From the NCBI GenBank assembly GCA_940671915.1, contig CALNVZ010003435.1, positions 15,182,114 to 15,246,113 of the forward strand: a DNA stretch of 64,000 bases. The letters run 5' to 3'. Origin of the DNA: Paracentrotus lividus (taxonomy: Eukaryota; Echinodermata; Echinoidea; Camarodonta; Echinidae). This document shows positions 36,406 through 42,257 of the stretch, piece after piece; the stretch's first letter is position 1, and the number at the start of each line of letters is the position of its first letter. The notes below the pieces were generated by a model. It was not told the DNA's origin and searched no databases. It saw nothing but the letters and a program-made list of their open reading frames with translations. Position numbers and translations under genes: made by a program.

Positions 36406-39400
36406 AATCTTTTACTATATGAACTGGTTGATTGAAAAAGGAGGATTGTTAATAATACTTTTAATAAAGTGGGGTTTTGATACACTTATGGCTTTATGCT
36501 GACGTTGTACGCCACACCACCATTGTCAAATCAGCACCTATGGCATGTCCAAATTCTCACTATGCAGGCAAACGTAAAATTGCCCATTCTCTGCAGGTGA
36601 CGTAGCACAATTAAAACATTTACTGAGTCAATTACCTTGAAATCAGGATATCTCACTACTTGCTTCATCTTAATGTTTGCTGAACATCCCTTCTTTCTAG
36701 ATGGCTGAACTAACCGGTACTTCCTCTTCTTCGGCACTGGGTGATCTTTCTATATAATAGAGATGAAATTTATAAGTGGTATATGATTGCAATATTTACA
36801 TATTTATGTATTTGCCAGCAAGCAGTACATGTACCTCTGTTATGTTTAATAATTGCTAGATGTTGTTGCATTTCTTACTTATGTAATTTACTTGTTTTAC
36901 TCACATTTTTAGTCCTCTTGACTTTTTGATGAGTTCTCTTTTAATAAAACCAAATTGAATTGAATAGAATGGAATTACATTTCAGAGTTATCTATTTTAA
37001 AGTGTGCTCAGTAAAAAAAAAAAGCCTTTATGATAATAACAATAATAATAAACAAAATATTACCATTAATCTAATTATCAATGGCCTAGGAGAGTTAGAA
37101 GGAACAAAATTATGTTACTTCACCATGACACACATATACACAGCCAAGAAATTTGACACCCATTAAGGAATGTCATGCAAGGAGTTAAATATTGTCACAA
37201 GAACAGCTTGATTTAAATTACCACAAAATGTATCTTAAAGGGAGACCGAACTGAGCAACACTCTAATTGACTGTGTGTTATAAATAGCTAGTCTAAAAGT
37301 ATACCTTTGGAGATAACTATTAACAAAACGATGTGTAAATTCACCTACAATTTGATTTGTATAAAATGTTTTGTGGGGAAAAGTATGTGTTTTGTTACTT
37401 GGCAACATAATTAACACGATGAGAATTCATTGAGTAGTGAAAAAGATTGTCATCATTCAAATGGGCCTGAATTATAAGACTACACTACTCAGGATGTTGC
37501 ATTATGGGTTAGGAATCAGGGTAGAATCGAGTAGTTGAGGACTTGAGTTGGTGCTATACAGGGCTCTTAGTTCGTACTGGCTTTAAATCTAGTAGAGTAT
37601 GCCTACAATAAAGGAAAAGTTAGTCTGTACAATAATTTGAAAATTAGAAAAAAAAAAAAAAATAAATGCACACCAGGCAATCATAGGACTTGAAAAAAAA
37701 AAATAATTGAATAAAATATTACAAACTAACCTTTAGTTTTTCTTCATTTTCTTCCTGTCCTTTCTTTTTGCTCTTTGCGTGTTTATCCCTTCCAAACATG
37801 CAGGAGTAGGTTTGTTGGTGGTCACCAACAAATGGCACCCCATCTGCCACTACCACCGAGTCATTAATGTCGCTGAAACGAACTCTCCTTTGCATTTCTA
37901 GACAAAACAAAACCAAAAAAAAAAGTACTTATAGGGCAAGTCCACGCTATTTGTTTCCAAAGTGTCCCGTTTGTTACTTTTTGACCATTTTTGTGTCAAC
38001 TGTGTCAGTGGGTTTGTAAGGGTAGGCATAATGTGTCATATATCACCATAAAGGGTATGAAATGAAATAAATGCAAATGAGGTCAACAAGTCATTTCAAG
38101 CTCATATGACGTCACAAGAAAAAAAAAATAACAAAATGCATTGAATAGGCTATTTTCAACCATATAAAAAAGAGATTTGTCATAGGAGAACAACCAAAAA
38201 GTATGTATTTCCTGTTTCTATATCTTCTTGGTTAACACTGGTGAAAATATCACGAACCTAGCACACAGCTTTTCATATTTTTAGACTTAAAATATTCAAG
38301 TCTCAGAAATAGTCTCACAAAAGTTATTGAGCTGATGTAAAATCATGCATTTTTATTACTCACCCTTCCACCTTTAGAAATAAAACAAAATAAGTGTATT
38401 TTACATTTATGTTTTGTTTTATATTTCTTTTGTTTAATCAGAGATATTTTTTAACAAAAGATGTTGCTTCGCGTTGGCTACACCTATTGTTTAATGAAAA
38501 ATGTTACAGGGAATAATTGTCCCGTGTGTTACCTGTCCCGTTTGTTACCTGACATATTTTTGAATACTTGACCTAGCCGGAAAACTAGAAGTTGTATTAA
38601 CGTTAAAATATGTCCTTACAATGTTTATTAAATGCTTAAGAGGATGAGACTATGCAATTTTAGATCTACTTTTTAAATTCAGAGTTTTATGTGAACAAAG
38701 TCACAATTTAAAAACACAATTTTTCTCTGGTCCTGTTTGTTACCGACGAATAAATGATCATAAATTAATTATGAATTTAGTTATTTCAACCATTTTTTAT
38801 GTTTTTGTTGAAGATTCCTAGTACCTTCAAGAATATACCTAAGGATTAAGATTTCATTTCAGATTTTTCAAACAAGCCCTATTTTTGGCTCTGAATGTCC
38901 CGTTTGTTACCGCGCAAAATAGCTTGGACTTGCCCTATAATAAAGGGCAAGACAATTTAAAGGCTATTTAATTATATTGTACCAATCTGTTTTGTTAAAG
39001 CACGTACAATGTACATGTATTTATACAATAAAGCCTGGCTCCACCCGATAAAATCTTATAATCAGGAAATCAGTAAAATCAGATGAATGGATCAACACAA
39101 ATTTGGCAAAAGTCTGACAATAAATAATAAATTTATGAAGATTTGAAAAAATGATTCAAACATTTTTTTTTTCCTTTTGGTCATGTGTTTTATCATGCCA
39201 TTCCCTATAGTACAATTACCTTATTGTATCTTATTGTTTTTAAAACCCTCTCTTTTAACCCTTGAACGTAAAATCGACTTCTCTTTCTTCAAAGAATACA
39301 TGTATCTTAATTAACTTGTGGGCTGTACCCAATTATAATACAATAAAATTCACTGTGATCCCATTGTATAGATCTAGAGTCTATATTGAGCCTTAAAAGG

Positions 39401-40140
39401 AAATAGTAACTTTCAAAAACAAGAGCAATTAGAGCTAGATCAAGATGAATAAAATTATATTGCTTTAACAGTAAAAACGGGTACAGCCCACAAGACTGAC
39501 ACCCACGAGACTGACGGCCCCCGAGACCGACGACCCACGAGTCCGACAGTAAAGTAAATAGGCCAACGAGATCGACTATAAACAATTTAGGCCCACGAGA
39601 CCGACAGCCCACTAGACCGACACTAGATCAAACAGGCCCACAAGACCGACACTACAACGATATGCCCCACGAGACAGAAAATCCGCAATGAAGGCCCACG
39701 ACACCGACGGTAGAGCAAAACAGCCCACGAGACCGACATTACATGAAGTATACCAAGGAGTCAGAAAAGGGACGTCTAAAAGGCAAGAGAGGGGTGGAAG
39801 AGGGAGAGAGAGACATGCCAAGGGCCGAGAAGTCGAGACAAAATAAAAAAAAAAAATGGGTGTAAGGGCAACAGAGAGATAATGAAATCAAAGAACTAAG
39901 GAGGCAGGTGACCAACGGCAGGTTCGAAAAATCCATAGGCTTTGGAAGATTTTCAGGAGGGGGGGGGGCTCAATTTTTGTACCAACTATTTCGGGAAGCT
40001 CTTTATTACCCCCCCCCCCCCACGTTGACAGAGTTTGTGAAAAAGAAGAAGAGGAAAATAAATTGTAAACCTAATCAAGCTGAGATGTTTAAAAAATGTG
40101 TAAAAAATTCCTGAAGACCTTTATTTTATTACTTTATTTG

Positions 40141-40178
<38 letters not shown>

Positions 40179-41498
40179 TGTGTGTGCTTTATTATTCTTT
40201 ATGAATGTTGATATGCGAGTGCGAATAGCGAGCTAGGAAAAATAAATTATACTGGGAGCCTATTTTTTTTATTTTTAGATCATACATTGATCCGCGCCGG
40301 GGGAGGGGGAGAGTCATTACAACCTCCTGTTACGTACCTGCCTCCTTATGGTTCTTCGCTTCTAGTCTCTGTTGGCCTTCCCCACCCTTTTTTGTTTACT
40401 TCCCTTTGTAATTTCTCTCCCTCCCTCTTTCTCCCCCTTTTTGTTTGCCTTTTAGATGTCCCTTTGCCTACCCGATAAGGGGAGGGGGGGGAGTGGGCAT
40501 GGCCTCGTGCCCCGACGATACCCCTGGATATTCGCTTGTTTCGTTTTCATGGGCCTAATTGAAGAAACGTCTGAAACTCGTGGGTATACTTCATATAACG
40601 TCGGTCTCGTGGGCTGTTTTGCTCTACCGTCGGTGTCGTGGGCCTTATTTGCGAATTTTCTGTATCGTGGGTCATATTATTGTGGTGTCGGTCTTGTGGG
40701 CCTGTTTGTCCTAGTGTCGGTCTTATGGGTCTTTATTTGCTAGTGTCGGTCTAAAAGGCCTTTTTCGGACTAATGGGCCGTCGGTCTCGTGGGTGTCGGT
40801 CTTGTGGGATGACCCCGTAAAAACAAACTACTGAAAGTTTCAGATCAAATGGAAGTCATTTACTACCACAAAACTGTAACAGCCAAACACGAGTTTTTAT
40901 ACCCCTTTGCAGCATACCCTCCAGCCCGCTAGGGACAGGGAGGGGGGGGGGGGACATGACAGGAAGAGGGGTGTCTTAATTGAAAAACACATGGCAATTT
41001 GTTTTCCACCACGAGATGGTTTACTAAATTTGAATATGAAATCACTGATATCTCGAAAGTAAAGCAAGCAATTAACTTGTAATTTTGAAGAGATACCAGA
41101 CTGACATGCACGTCATAGTCATAGACTAAAGTATAACTATGTTGACTAAATGAGCTAAATAAGTAAATAAAAAAATTGTGATTTGAATATCATTCAATGA
41201 CAATGTTACTATACTTGAAAACAGGTAAGCTAACATTTGTGACTACAATAATTGGTCATTTACATGATAATCATGTAGGGCCTATTGCATACAATGCCAT
41301 TCTATACTTACCGGGATTGGGCTTCAAAGAGCCAGTCTCCACATTAAATTTAAGTGAAGACCAGATTTCAAAAACTTCCTTCACTTTGGAAGCCTCTTCC
41401 TCCGAGGAAACATAGCCTCTCCTCCGATCACCAGTCCACAGTGACTGCCAGGGTAACTCGACTTCCTCTTGGTCCATTTGACCATTTTGGTCATCCAT
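8451..41498 (-). CDS. MULE-type transposase with CaRF-like, SWIM, Ulp1 protease and PHD-like domains (18-exon gene)
   Basis: Joining 41312-41498, 37731-37897, 36636-36749, 35766-35915, 34759-34979, 28303-28512, 27632-27897, 26514-26755, 24027-24202, 23454-23631, 21791-22143, one of the duplicate exons (17545-17687), one linker exon (15993-16298), 14454-14590, 11886-12017, 10950-11104, 9452-9572 and 8451-8747 gives an uninterrupted frame of about 1,184 residues. Every junction is GT/AG and in phase. Domains: CaRF/ALS2CR8-like about 60-330; DDE transposase core with D359 (LDATYKT), D424 (TDFCERE) and E541 (NNGLESQ); SWIM finger C660, C662, C672, H674; Lys/Glu linker 803-904; Ulp1/C48 protease about 905-1090 with H1013, D1030, Q1074 and C1080; PHD-like finger 1129-1179. 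The start is supported by an in-frame TGA 11 codons upstream (41529-41531) and a good ATGG context. Known biology: MULE transposases cut DNA at terminal repeats, and Ulp1 enzymes remove SUMO or related modifiers. Inference: it is either autonomous or a domesticated transposase. Confidence 0.88.
9452..9572 (-). CDS. Transposase gene exon 17 (Ulp1 Gln and Cys)
   Basis: It encodes RYMEFRGKEVGDLEGKEW and QSAKQTDGHSCGSFVML. QTDGHSCGSF matches the Q-x-D-G-x-x-C-G-x-F active-site motif of Ulp1/SENP proteases, with both the oxyanion Gln and the nucleophile Cys. Donor TTG|GTAAGA, phase 0. Confidence 0.93.
9775..10150 (-). mobile_element. GTCCCC-ended tandem-repeat element, short copy
   Basis: The reverse complement begins TGTCCCCGTCGAACAAAATT and carries 'attccgtttgctttatgtgatagcac'-like modules near 9950-9990 and 9840-9870, matching the long copy at 47668-49108. 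About two internal modules remain. Non-coding. Confidence 0.75.
10158..10264. repeat. (ATG)n / (AAT)n microsatellite
   Basis: About 20 ATG/GAT units followed by AAT units. Poly-Asp, poly-Ile and similar frames here are shadows. Confidence 0.95.
10950..11104 (-). CDS. Transposase gene exon 16 (Ulp1 His and Asp)
   Basis: It encodes YKWILLPINVNQSHWVLLAA followed by NVEKGEVSILDSLCRAD. SHW supplies the catalytic His and ILDSL the catalytic Asp of the C48 triad. It ends in phase 2 (AT|GTAAGC). Confidence 0.92.
11560..11840 (+). mobile_element. Dispersed repeat, 'CCCCACACCTATAGTG' family copy 2
   Basis: Co-linear with 7138-7430: ATTTGTGACTTTGTG, CCAATGTAAATATATTGG, GACCTCATCATGTGACC, AACATGGAGG, and CCCCACACCTATAGTG at the end. 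It lies just before exon 15 of the transposase gene. Confidence 0.7.
11886..12017 (-). CDS. Transposase gene exon 15 (Ulp1 domain)
   Basis: It continues WINDK|VLNAFLFVIARQKN and encodes DHVFVMPCYAAVHWQRDQFQ followed by SWLFRK. It is the helical part of the protease fold before the catalytic His. Phase 0 to phase 0, 44 codons. Confidence 0.88.
13175..14374 (+). mobile_element. TGACCTTTGACC tandem-repeat element, long copy
   Basis: Left part: ACTAGATGAATCTTCGACCG and ATGCCTCCGTATTGCC. Then about six ~150-bp modules, each with TGACCTTTGACC, CTAATCAGTTCATTG, CAAGTTTGAAGTTGA and TTAAGTTAT.GCGAGAACGA. It ends with CGGACGGACGG and the GC-rich hairpin CCTCCGGCACC ACCTTC GGTGGCGGAGG followed by CATAAAAA. 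Non-coding. Each module contains a DR1-like pair of nuclear-receptor half sites (TGACCTTTGACC). Confidence 0.88.
14454..14590 (-). CDS. Transposase gene exon 14 (Ulp1 domain start)
   Basis: Acceptor CAG|AT completes an Asp codon. It encodes TLLPKGIRRKPLPPSRKDDR, then FTICGETLELSDFDTLKSPN and WINDK. The 'L...d...L....WINDkv' text is the N-terminal signature of Ulp1/SENP (C48) proteases. Donor AAG|GTGATT, phase 0. Confidence 0.88.
15451..15750 (-). pseudogene. Linker exon copy A1 (frame-disrupted)
   Basis: A 300-bp copy of the Lys/Glu-rich linker exon with AG acceptor (15751-15752) and GT donor. Small indels break the Lys/Glu frame internally: it starts KTEEHQGEPRLKVRV, then shifts. The breaks lie in homopolymers and may be sequence errors. 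Confidence 0.65.
15993..16298 (-). CDS. Linker exon copy A2 (intact, Lys/Glu-rich)
   Basis: 306 bp, acceptor TAG|AT and donor G|GTATGT, entering and leaving in phase 1, so it is symmetric and can be skipped or repeated without changing frame. It encodes about 101 residues beginning D-GKGENKQDLEGKKQQKSE and ending KMEGRKKRDAQVQ; it is highly charged and probably disordered or a long charged helix. It bridges the SWIM half and the Ulp1 half of the protein. Among the five copies this is the only one I judged fully open. Confidence 0.72.
16545..16846 (-). pseudogene. Linker exon copy A3 (302 bp, out of frame)
   Basis: Same exon with splice signals, but the length is not a multiple of three as assembled. 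Otherwise it is nearly identical to copy A2. Confidence 0.65.
17545..17687 (-). CDS. Transposase gene exon 12
   Basis: It encodes DSTYICKDEKALLSLEEGLQ, SLLLQIQECLHHQGG and LIIEDSQYSDRR, with G left for the next codon. Leu-rich helical text follows the SWIM finger. The first G completes an Arg codon from exon 11. Donor G|GTATGA, phase 1, which fits both the linker exon and the Ulp1 exon downstream. Confidence 0.8.
18817..19116 (-). pseudogene. Linker exon copy B1 (300 bp)
   Basis: A copy of the linker exon in segment B with both splice signals retained; single-base indels interrupt the frame. Whether it is expressed cannot be judged. Confidence 0.6.
19360..19662 (-). pseudogene. Linker exon copy B2 (303 bp)
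   Basis: A copy of the linker exon in segment B, with a length divisible by three but local indels in the middle. Splice signals are retained. It may be usable if the indels are sequence errors. Confidence 0.6.
20360..20501 (-). pseudogene. Second copy of exon 12, frame-shifted
   Basis: It is nearly identical to 17545-17687 but 142 rather than 143 bp, with several single-base differences, so its frame is broken as assembled. It retains AG acceptor and GT donor. Exon 12 is asymmetric (enters in phase 2, leaves in phase 1), so both copies cannot be used in one mRNA without losing the frame. It is either a dead duplicate or an assembly error next to the N gap. Confidence 0.7.
20832..20856. other. 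Assembly gap (25 N)
   Basis: 25 undetermined bases, flanked on the right by a T-run and on the left by the end of the duplicated segment. Gap size is probably nominal. Confidence 1.
20857..21678 (-). pseudogene. 5'-truncated non-LTR retrotransposon 3' end
   Basis: On the minus strand, an open segment of 148 codons (21675-21229) ends a LINE ORF2. It has CTFCHSNLETPIHLFYECDV (CxxC...H....C), the zinc-binding knuckle near the C-terminus of many LINE proteins, preceded by LLFKCTFM. A 3' UTR and then a poly(A) tail (T-run on the plus strand, 20857-20881) follow. It lies in the intron between exons 11 and 12, opposite in reading to nothing else; same strand as the host gene. Confidence 0.75.
21791..22143 (-). 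CDS. Transposase gene exon 11 (SWIM zinc finger)
   Basis: It encodes the SWIM finger CSCIDYNRTRMPCKHMFAIA (CxCx9CxH), followed by a conserved-looking PWYILDFAVESF and an acidic PDDIPMMEEVPEG segment. SWIM fingers usually follow the DDE core in MULE transposases and bind DNA or protein. It ends AG|GTAATC, phase 2. Confidence 0.92.
23010..23165 (+). mobile_element. tRNA-derived SINE, 5'-truncated copy
   Basis: It begins at the B-box (GTGGGTTCGAATCCCGCCCG) and continues with GCCTATGATTTTTTTCATAG, CTGTCTGGTTTCAAATTTAT and the tail GAATAAAATTATTTGTCTAT. It is co-linear with the fuller copy at 23221-23415. Confidence 0.85.
23221..23415 (+). mobile_element. tRNA-derived SINE
   Basis: Head with A-box GGTGGTCTAGCGGTAATGAC and B-box GGGTTCGAATCCGCC, then the same body and tail as 23010-23165. 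A short internal duplication of GTGGTCTAGC is visible. The two copies lie within 60 bp of each other in the same orientation. Confidence 0.87.
23454..23631 (-). CDS. Transposase gene exon 10
   Basis: It begins with the A completing a Lys codon and encodes YIMANIKASSACGRSYSKEV, PDILHNRPPAFVLHCMSRLE and a Glu/Arg-rich end. It lies between the core and the SWIM finger, a helical region in related proteins. Donor TTG|GTAAAT, phase 0. Confidence 0.82.
24027..24202 (-). CDS. Transposase gene exon 9 (third catalytic Glu)
   Basis: It encodes RWAWAYRVKLQELVSHDNNG followed by LESQNKVFKHQFLEDRKG. NNGLESQNKVFKH is the classic end of the MULE core and supplies the Glu of the DDE triad. It ends in phase 2 with AA|GTAAGT. 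Confidence 0.92.
24804..24882 (-). tRNA. tRNA-Thr(AGT)-like sequence, left arm
   Basis: The minus strand reads A-box TATAGCTCAGTAGGTTAGAG, anticodon arm CCTGA-CTAGTAT-CCAGG (anticodon AGT) and B-box GGTTCGAATCCCG. A-box, B-box and anticodon loop look good, but the acceptor stem pairs poorly (GGGGCTTACTA against TGGTACCCC). Probably tRNA-derived rather than a working tRNA. Confidence 0.45.
24965..25043 (+). tRNA. tRNA-Thr(AGT)-like sequence, right arm
   Basis: An exact reverse-complement copy of the left-arm tRNA, transcribed outwards to the right. Same intact internal promoter boxes and same weak acceptor stem. Two outward-facing pol III promoters share the 22-bp centre. Confidence 0.45.
25683..26131 (+). 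mobile_element. TGACCTTTGACC element, short copy
   Basis: Left end AAGATGAATCCTCGACTGCG with ATGCCTCCGCCATTGCC. Two internal modules with TGACCTTTGACCT follow. Right end GACGGACGGAC and the hairpin CCTCCGGCACC-ACCTTC-GGTGGCGGAGG. Lies in the intron between exons 8 and 9. Confidence 0.9.
26514..26755 (-). CDS. Transposase gene exon 8
   Basis: It encodes ECRSLLCDFHREQSWLRWVA, a region with TTEEDYHAAVDQLKRSKIW, and RRWMTYTWLPHCQ. The 'CdFHreQsW.rW' block follows the second catalytic Asp in this transposase group. Donor CAG|GTATGT, phase 0. Confidence 0.88.
27632..27897 (-). CDS. Transposase gene exon 7 (DDE core, first two Asp)
   Basis: It encodes GNAMTFLDATYKTTKYALPL, then FLAVKTNVGYSVVAEFI and FLTDFCEREIKAIEEVFP. 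The D of LDATYKT and the D of TDFCERE fit the first two catalytic acids of MULE transposases, with the usual 'f.vvaefi.q.E' hydrophobic strand between. Phases 1 nt in, 1 nt out. Confidence 0.92.
28303..28512 (-). CDS. Transposase gene exon 6
   Basis: Begins with the A that completes an Arg codon; encodes YAKLDIPNLESQISNWRKEA and ends FFFCHQTSFQRHLLHR, which leads into the transposase catalytic core. Donor AG|GTAAAC, phase 2. The preceding intron is about 6.2 kb. Confidence 0.85.
29196..29502 (-). mobile_element. tRNA-derived SINE (second family)
   Basis: Minus strand: head GTGGCGTGGTCGAGTGGATA (A-box) and GCGGTTCGAATCCCG (B-box), a body with AAGCGCTTATAGTG-like and GCGCTATATAAATG text, and a (TTA)n tail (29202-29216 on plus). 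It shares body style with 7895-8163 but has a different tRNA head. Confidence 0.85.
30465..31246. mobile_element. piggyBac-type non-autonomous element, copy 2 (uninterrupted)
   Basis: TTAA-flanked, 782 bp, ends TTAACCCTATTCTGACCGGG and CCCGTCAGAATAGGGTTAA. It aligns along its length with 24365-25489 but lacks the tRNA palindrome, so it serves as the empty-site reference. Confidence 0.87.
31247..33632. other. Intronic stretch without recognised features
   Basis: AT-rich intron sequence (exons 5-6). No coding pattern; a 22-bp pseudo-exon at 32782-32803 was rejected. A GGTACATAGGA duplication lies near 32470. Confidence 0.5.
33633..34139. mobile_element. Foldback MITE with TTAAAGGGGAAGTTCACCC ends
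   Basis: Inverted ends GGTTAAAGGGGAAGTTCACC and GTGAACTTCCCCTCTAACC. Sub-terminal arms also pair: TGTGACGTCACATGCGAGCA near 33768 and its complement near 33985. 507 bp, non-coding. Related by its ends to 44088-44681. Confidence 0.85.
34536..34692. mobile_element. Small hairpin MITE
   Basis: Arms of about 60 bp: ACAGTGCACATTAGAATTCT, GGTAGCTGTTATCACTATAA and CAGAACAAT on the left, paired with ATTGTTCTGGGCTTTATAGT and AAAGAATTCTGACTTGCACT on the right. One arm has a small insertion. Lies directly downstream of exon 5. Confidence 0.8.
34759..34979 (-). CDS. Transposase gene exon 5 (CaRF-like domain)
   Basis: It encodes a helical segment with KPIDSRVSSKLTELVGQGV, MKRHLRIYVE and TAFYPSDEVLGTRMYAAKM. 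The FYPSDEVLGTRM block is the usual right end of the CaRF/ALS2CR8 domain ('fyPs...i...i..a'). It ends in phase 2 (AG|GTAATT), and the split Arg codon is completed by exon 6. Confidence 0.85.
35089..35524 (+). mobile_element. TGACCTTTGACC element, short copy
   Basis: AAGATGAATCCTCAACCCCC, ATGCCTCCGCCATTGCC, two TGACC modules, GGACGGACAGACGG and a shortened terminal hairpin (GATGCCTTCGGTGGCGGAGG) with one arm partly deleted. Very close to 25683-26131. Confidence 0.88.
35766..35915 (-). CDS. Transposase gene exon 4 (CaRF-like domain)
   Basis: It encodes VSLDATHWKKSHISSQLRAA, a charged stretch, and RIYISLPDVNDHSGHEVGK. The 'y..lP...dHsgHe.g' motif matches the CaRF/ALS2CR8 pattern. Phase 0 to phase 0, 50 codons. 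Confidence 0.85.
36319..36403. repeat. (TA)n microsatellite
   Basis: About 35 AT dinucleotides with a few interruptions at the left. Intronic. Confidence 0.95.
36636..36749 (-). CDS. Transposase gene exon 3 (CaRF-like domain)
   Basis: It encodes PVPKKRKYRLVQPSRKKGC then SANIKMKQVVRYPDFK. The 'SRKKGC.A.I...v.ryP.f' pattern is typical of the CaRF/ALS2CR8 family, a DNA-binding region of transposase origin. Phase 0 on both sides, donor AAG|GTAATT. Reading through the donor would add residues that leave the family pattern. Confidence 0.82.
37731..37897 (-). CDS. Transposase gene exon 2
   Basis: Acceptor CTAG|AA completes a Glu codon from exon 1. It encodes VRFSDINDSVVVADGVPF, QTYSCMFGRD and a basic KSKKKGQEENEEKLK tail. 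Donor AAG|GTTAGT, phase 0. This is the first part of the CaRF-like N-terminal region. Confidence 0.82.
37930..38939. mobile_element. Motif-repeat DNA element with TATAGGGCAAGTCCA ends
   Basis: 1,010 bp with inverted ends TATAGGGCAAGTCCACGCTA and, reading in from the right, TATAGGGCAAGTCCAAGCTA. The motif TGTCCCGTTTGTTACC occurs five times in the same orientation (37963, 38518, 38534, 38729 with one change, 38896). No protein is encoded. It lies in the first intron of the transposase gene. I do not recognise the superfamily. Confidence 0.85.
39476..40816. mobile_element. Foldback element with arms made of CCCACGAGACCGAC repeats
   Basis: The left arm (39476-39760) carries about ten copies of (G)CCCACGAGACCGAC; the right arm (40575-40816) carries the complement, GTCGGTCTCGTGGGC. 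Arms match over long blocks including spacers (GGTAGAGCAAAACAGCCCAC and complement). Ends: AAACGGGTACAGCCCACAAG, and from the right TACGGGGTCATCCCACAAG. The centre is G/C-run rich and not coding. Confidence 0.85.
40141..40187. repeat. (GT)n microsatellite
   Basis: About 23 GT dinucleotides inside the foldback element centre. Confidence 0.95.
41312..41498 (-). CDS. Transposase gene exon 1 (start codon)
   Basis: Encodes residues 1-62: an acidic, Asp/Gln/Glu-rich start, then WQSLWTGDRRRGYVSSEEEA and a FEIW..LKFNVETG segment. The donor is G|GTAAGT, phase 1. The ATG is about 110 bp inside the right inverted repeat, so transcription probably starts in or next to that repeat. Confidence 0.85.
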
Positions 41499-41606
41499 GA
41501 TTGATTGCTGAACTTGTGAGTGTGATGATCAAACGACGATGCAATGGAGATGATGCGATCCGGCCTGGAGCTCAGGCAGGCTATAGGCACGATATGCAGC
41601 GCAGCA

Positions 41607-41786
41607 CTAGCTATTACATACAGCCCGCGAGATCGAGAGCAGCTAGCTCGGTACATACCGTACCGCGGGATTTTCCCCCGCACTGCACTTTCTCTAGTTT
41701 GACATGACGTCACTGATGTGGTGACGTCACGTTGAAGTAAACCACGCCCCCCGTACTCTGCGATACTCCATCGTTTGCTTCCCGCA
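41607..41786 (-). mobile_element. Right terminal inverted repeat of the giant MULE-like element
   Basis: Reverse-complement partner of 1914-2060. The outermost text on the minus strand is GGGAAGCAAACGATGGAG, followed by CAGAGTACGGGGGGCGTGGT and CTTCAACGTGACGTCA, then a second TGACGTCA, and an inner block GCTCTCGATCTCGCGG. The transposase start codon lies about 110 bp further in, as in MULEs whose terminal repeats contain the promoter. Confidence 0.72.
41703..41730. promoter_or_regulatory. Paired CRE-type palindromes TGACGTCA upstream of the transposase gene
   Basis: Two TGACGTCA sites (41705-41712 and 41722-41729) in the right terminal repeat, with a matching pair in the left one (1973-1980 and 1992-1999). 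The sequence is the consensus for CREB/ATF bZIP factors. It may drive transcription of the element or act as a transposase site; which cannot be told from sequence. Confidence 0.5.
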
Positions 41787-42257
41787 AGTGATCTAGGTCA
41801 CGGTACGTACGTACCGGTACGGTACACGGGTGTGTATTATATGTTATGTATGCCGATATGTGTGCATTTGTTGTGTGTATATTGTGATCATAGACATACC
41901 TACAACTGTGATGCAATAATTTTCATTAGAATCGCGGAGCTAGATATATAGCTAGATAGCGGATCGATCGGGAAGAAAAGAGCTAACGTTAGAGGAATGG
42001 AATAGAAAGTCAGAAGCAATTTAACATAAACGCATCAACATTTTGGAAACTAAAAGGTAAGAAGAATATCCAAGAATTCGTTAATTGTATTTAAGTCAAT
42101 CATATTAATGGAAATCGCGAATTTAATGACTGACATCTCACCAAGTAGCGGATGAAAATTGTGTCACTCAGCACCGTCTCCCCGGTGATGCATGACGCCG
42201 ACACTCGTGGGACAGCTCGAGCTCGACAACCGGCCTCCGTCCGCTCCAAGTATGAAG

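Noticed and set aside
36531..36635. Extension of exon 3 past its GTAATT donor
   Set aside because: The extra residues leave the CaRF-like pattern, whereas splicing to exon 4 continues it in phase.
41381..41713. 110-codon minus-strand frame overlapping exon 1
   Set aside because: A shadow in another frame of exon 1 and its 5' region; the exon 1 frame splices correctly to exon 2.
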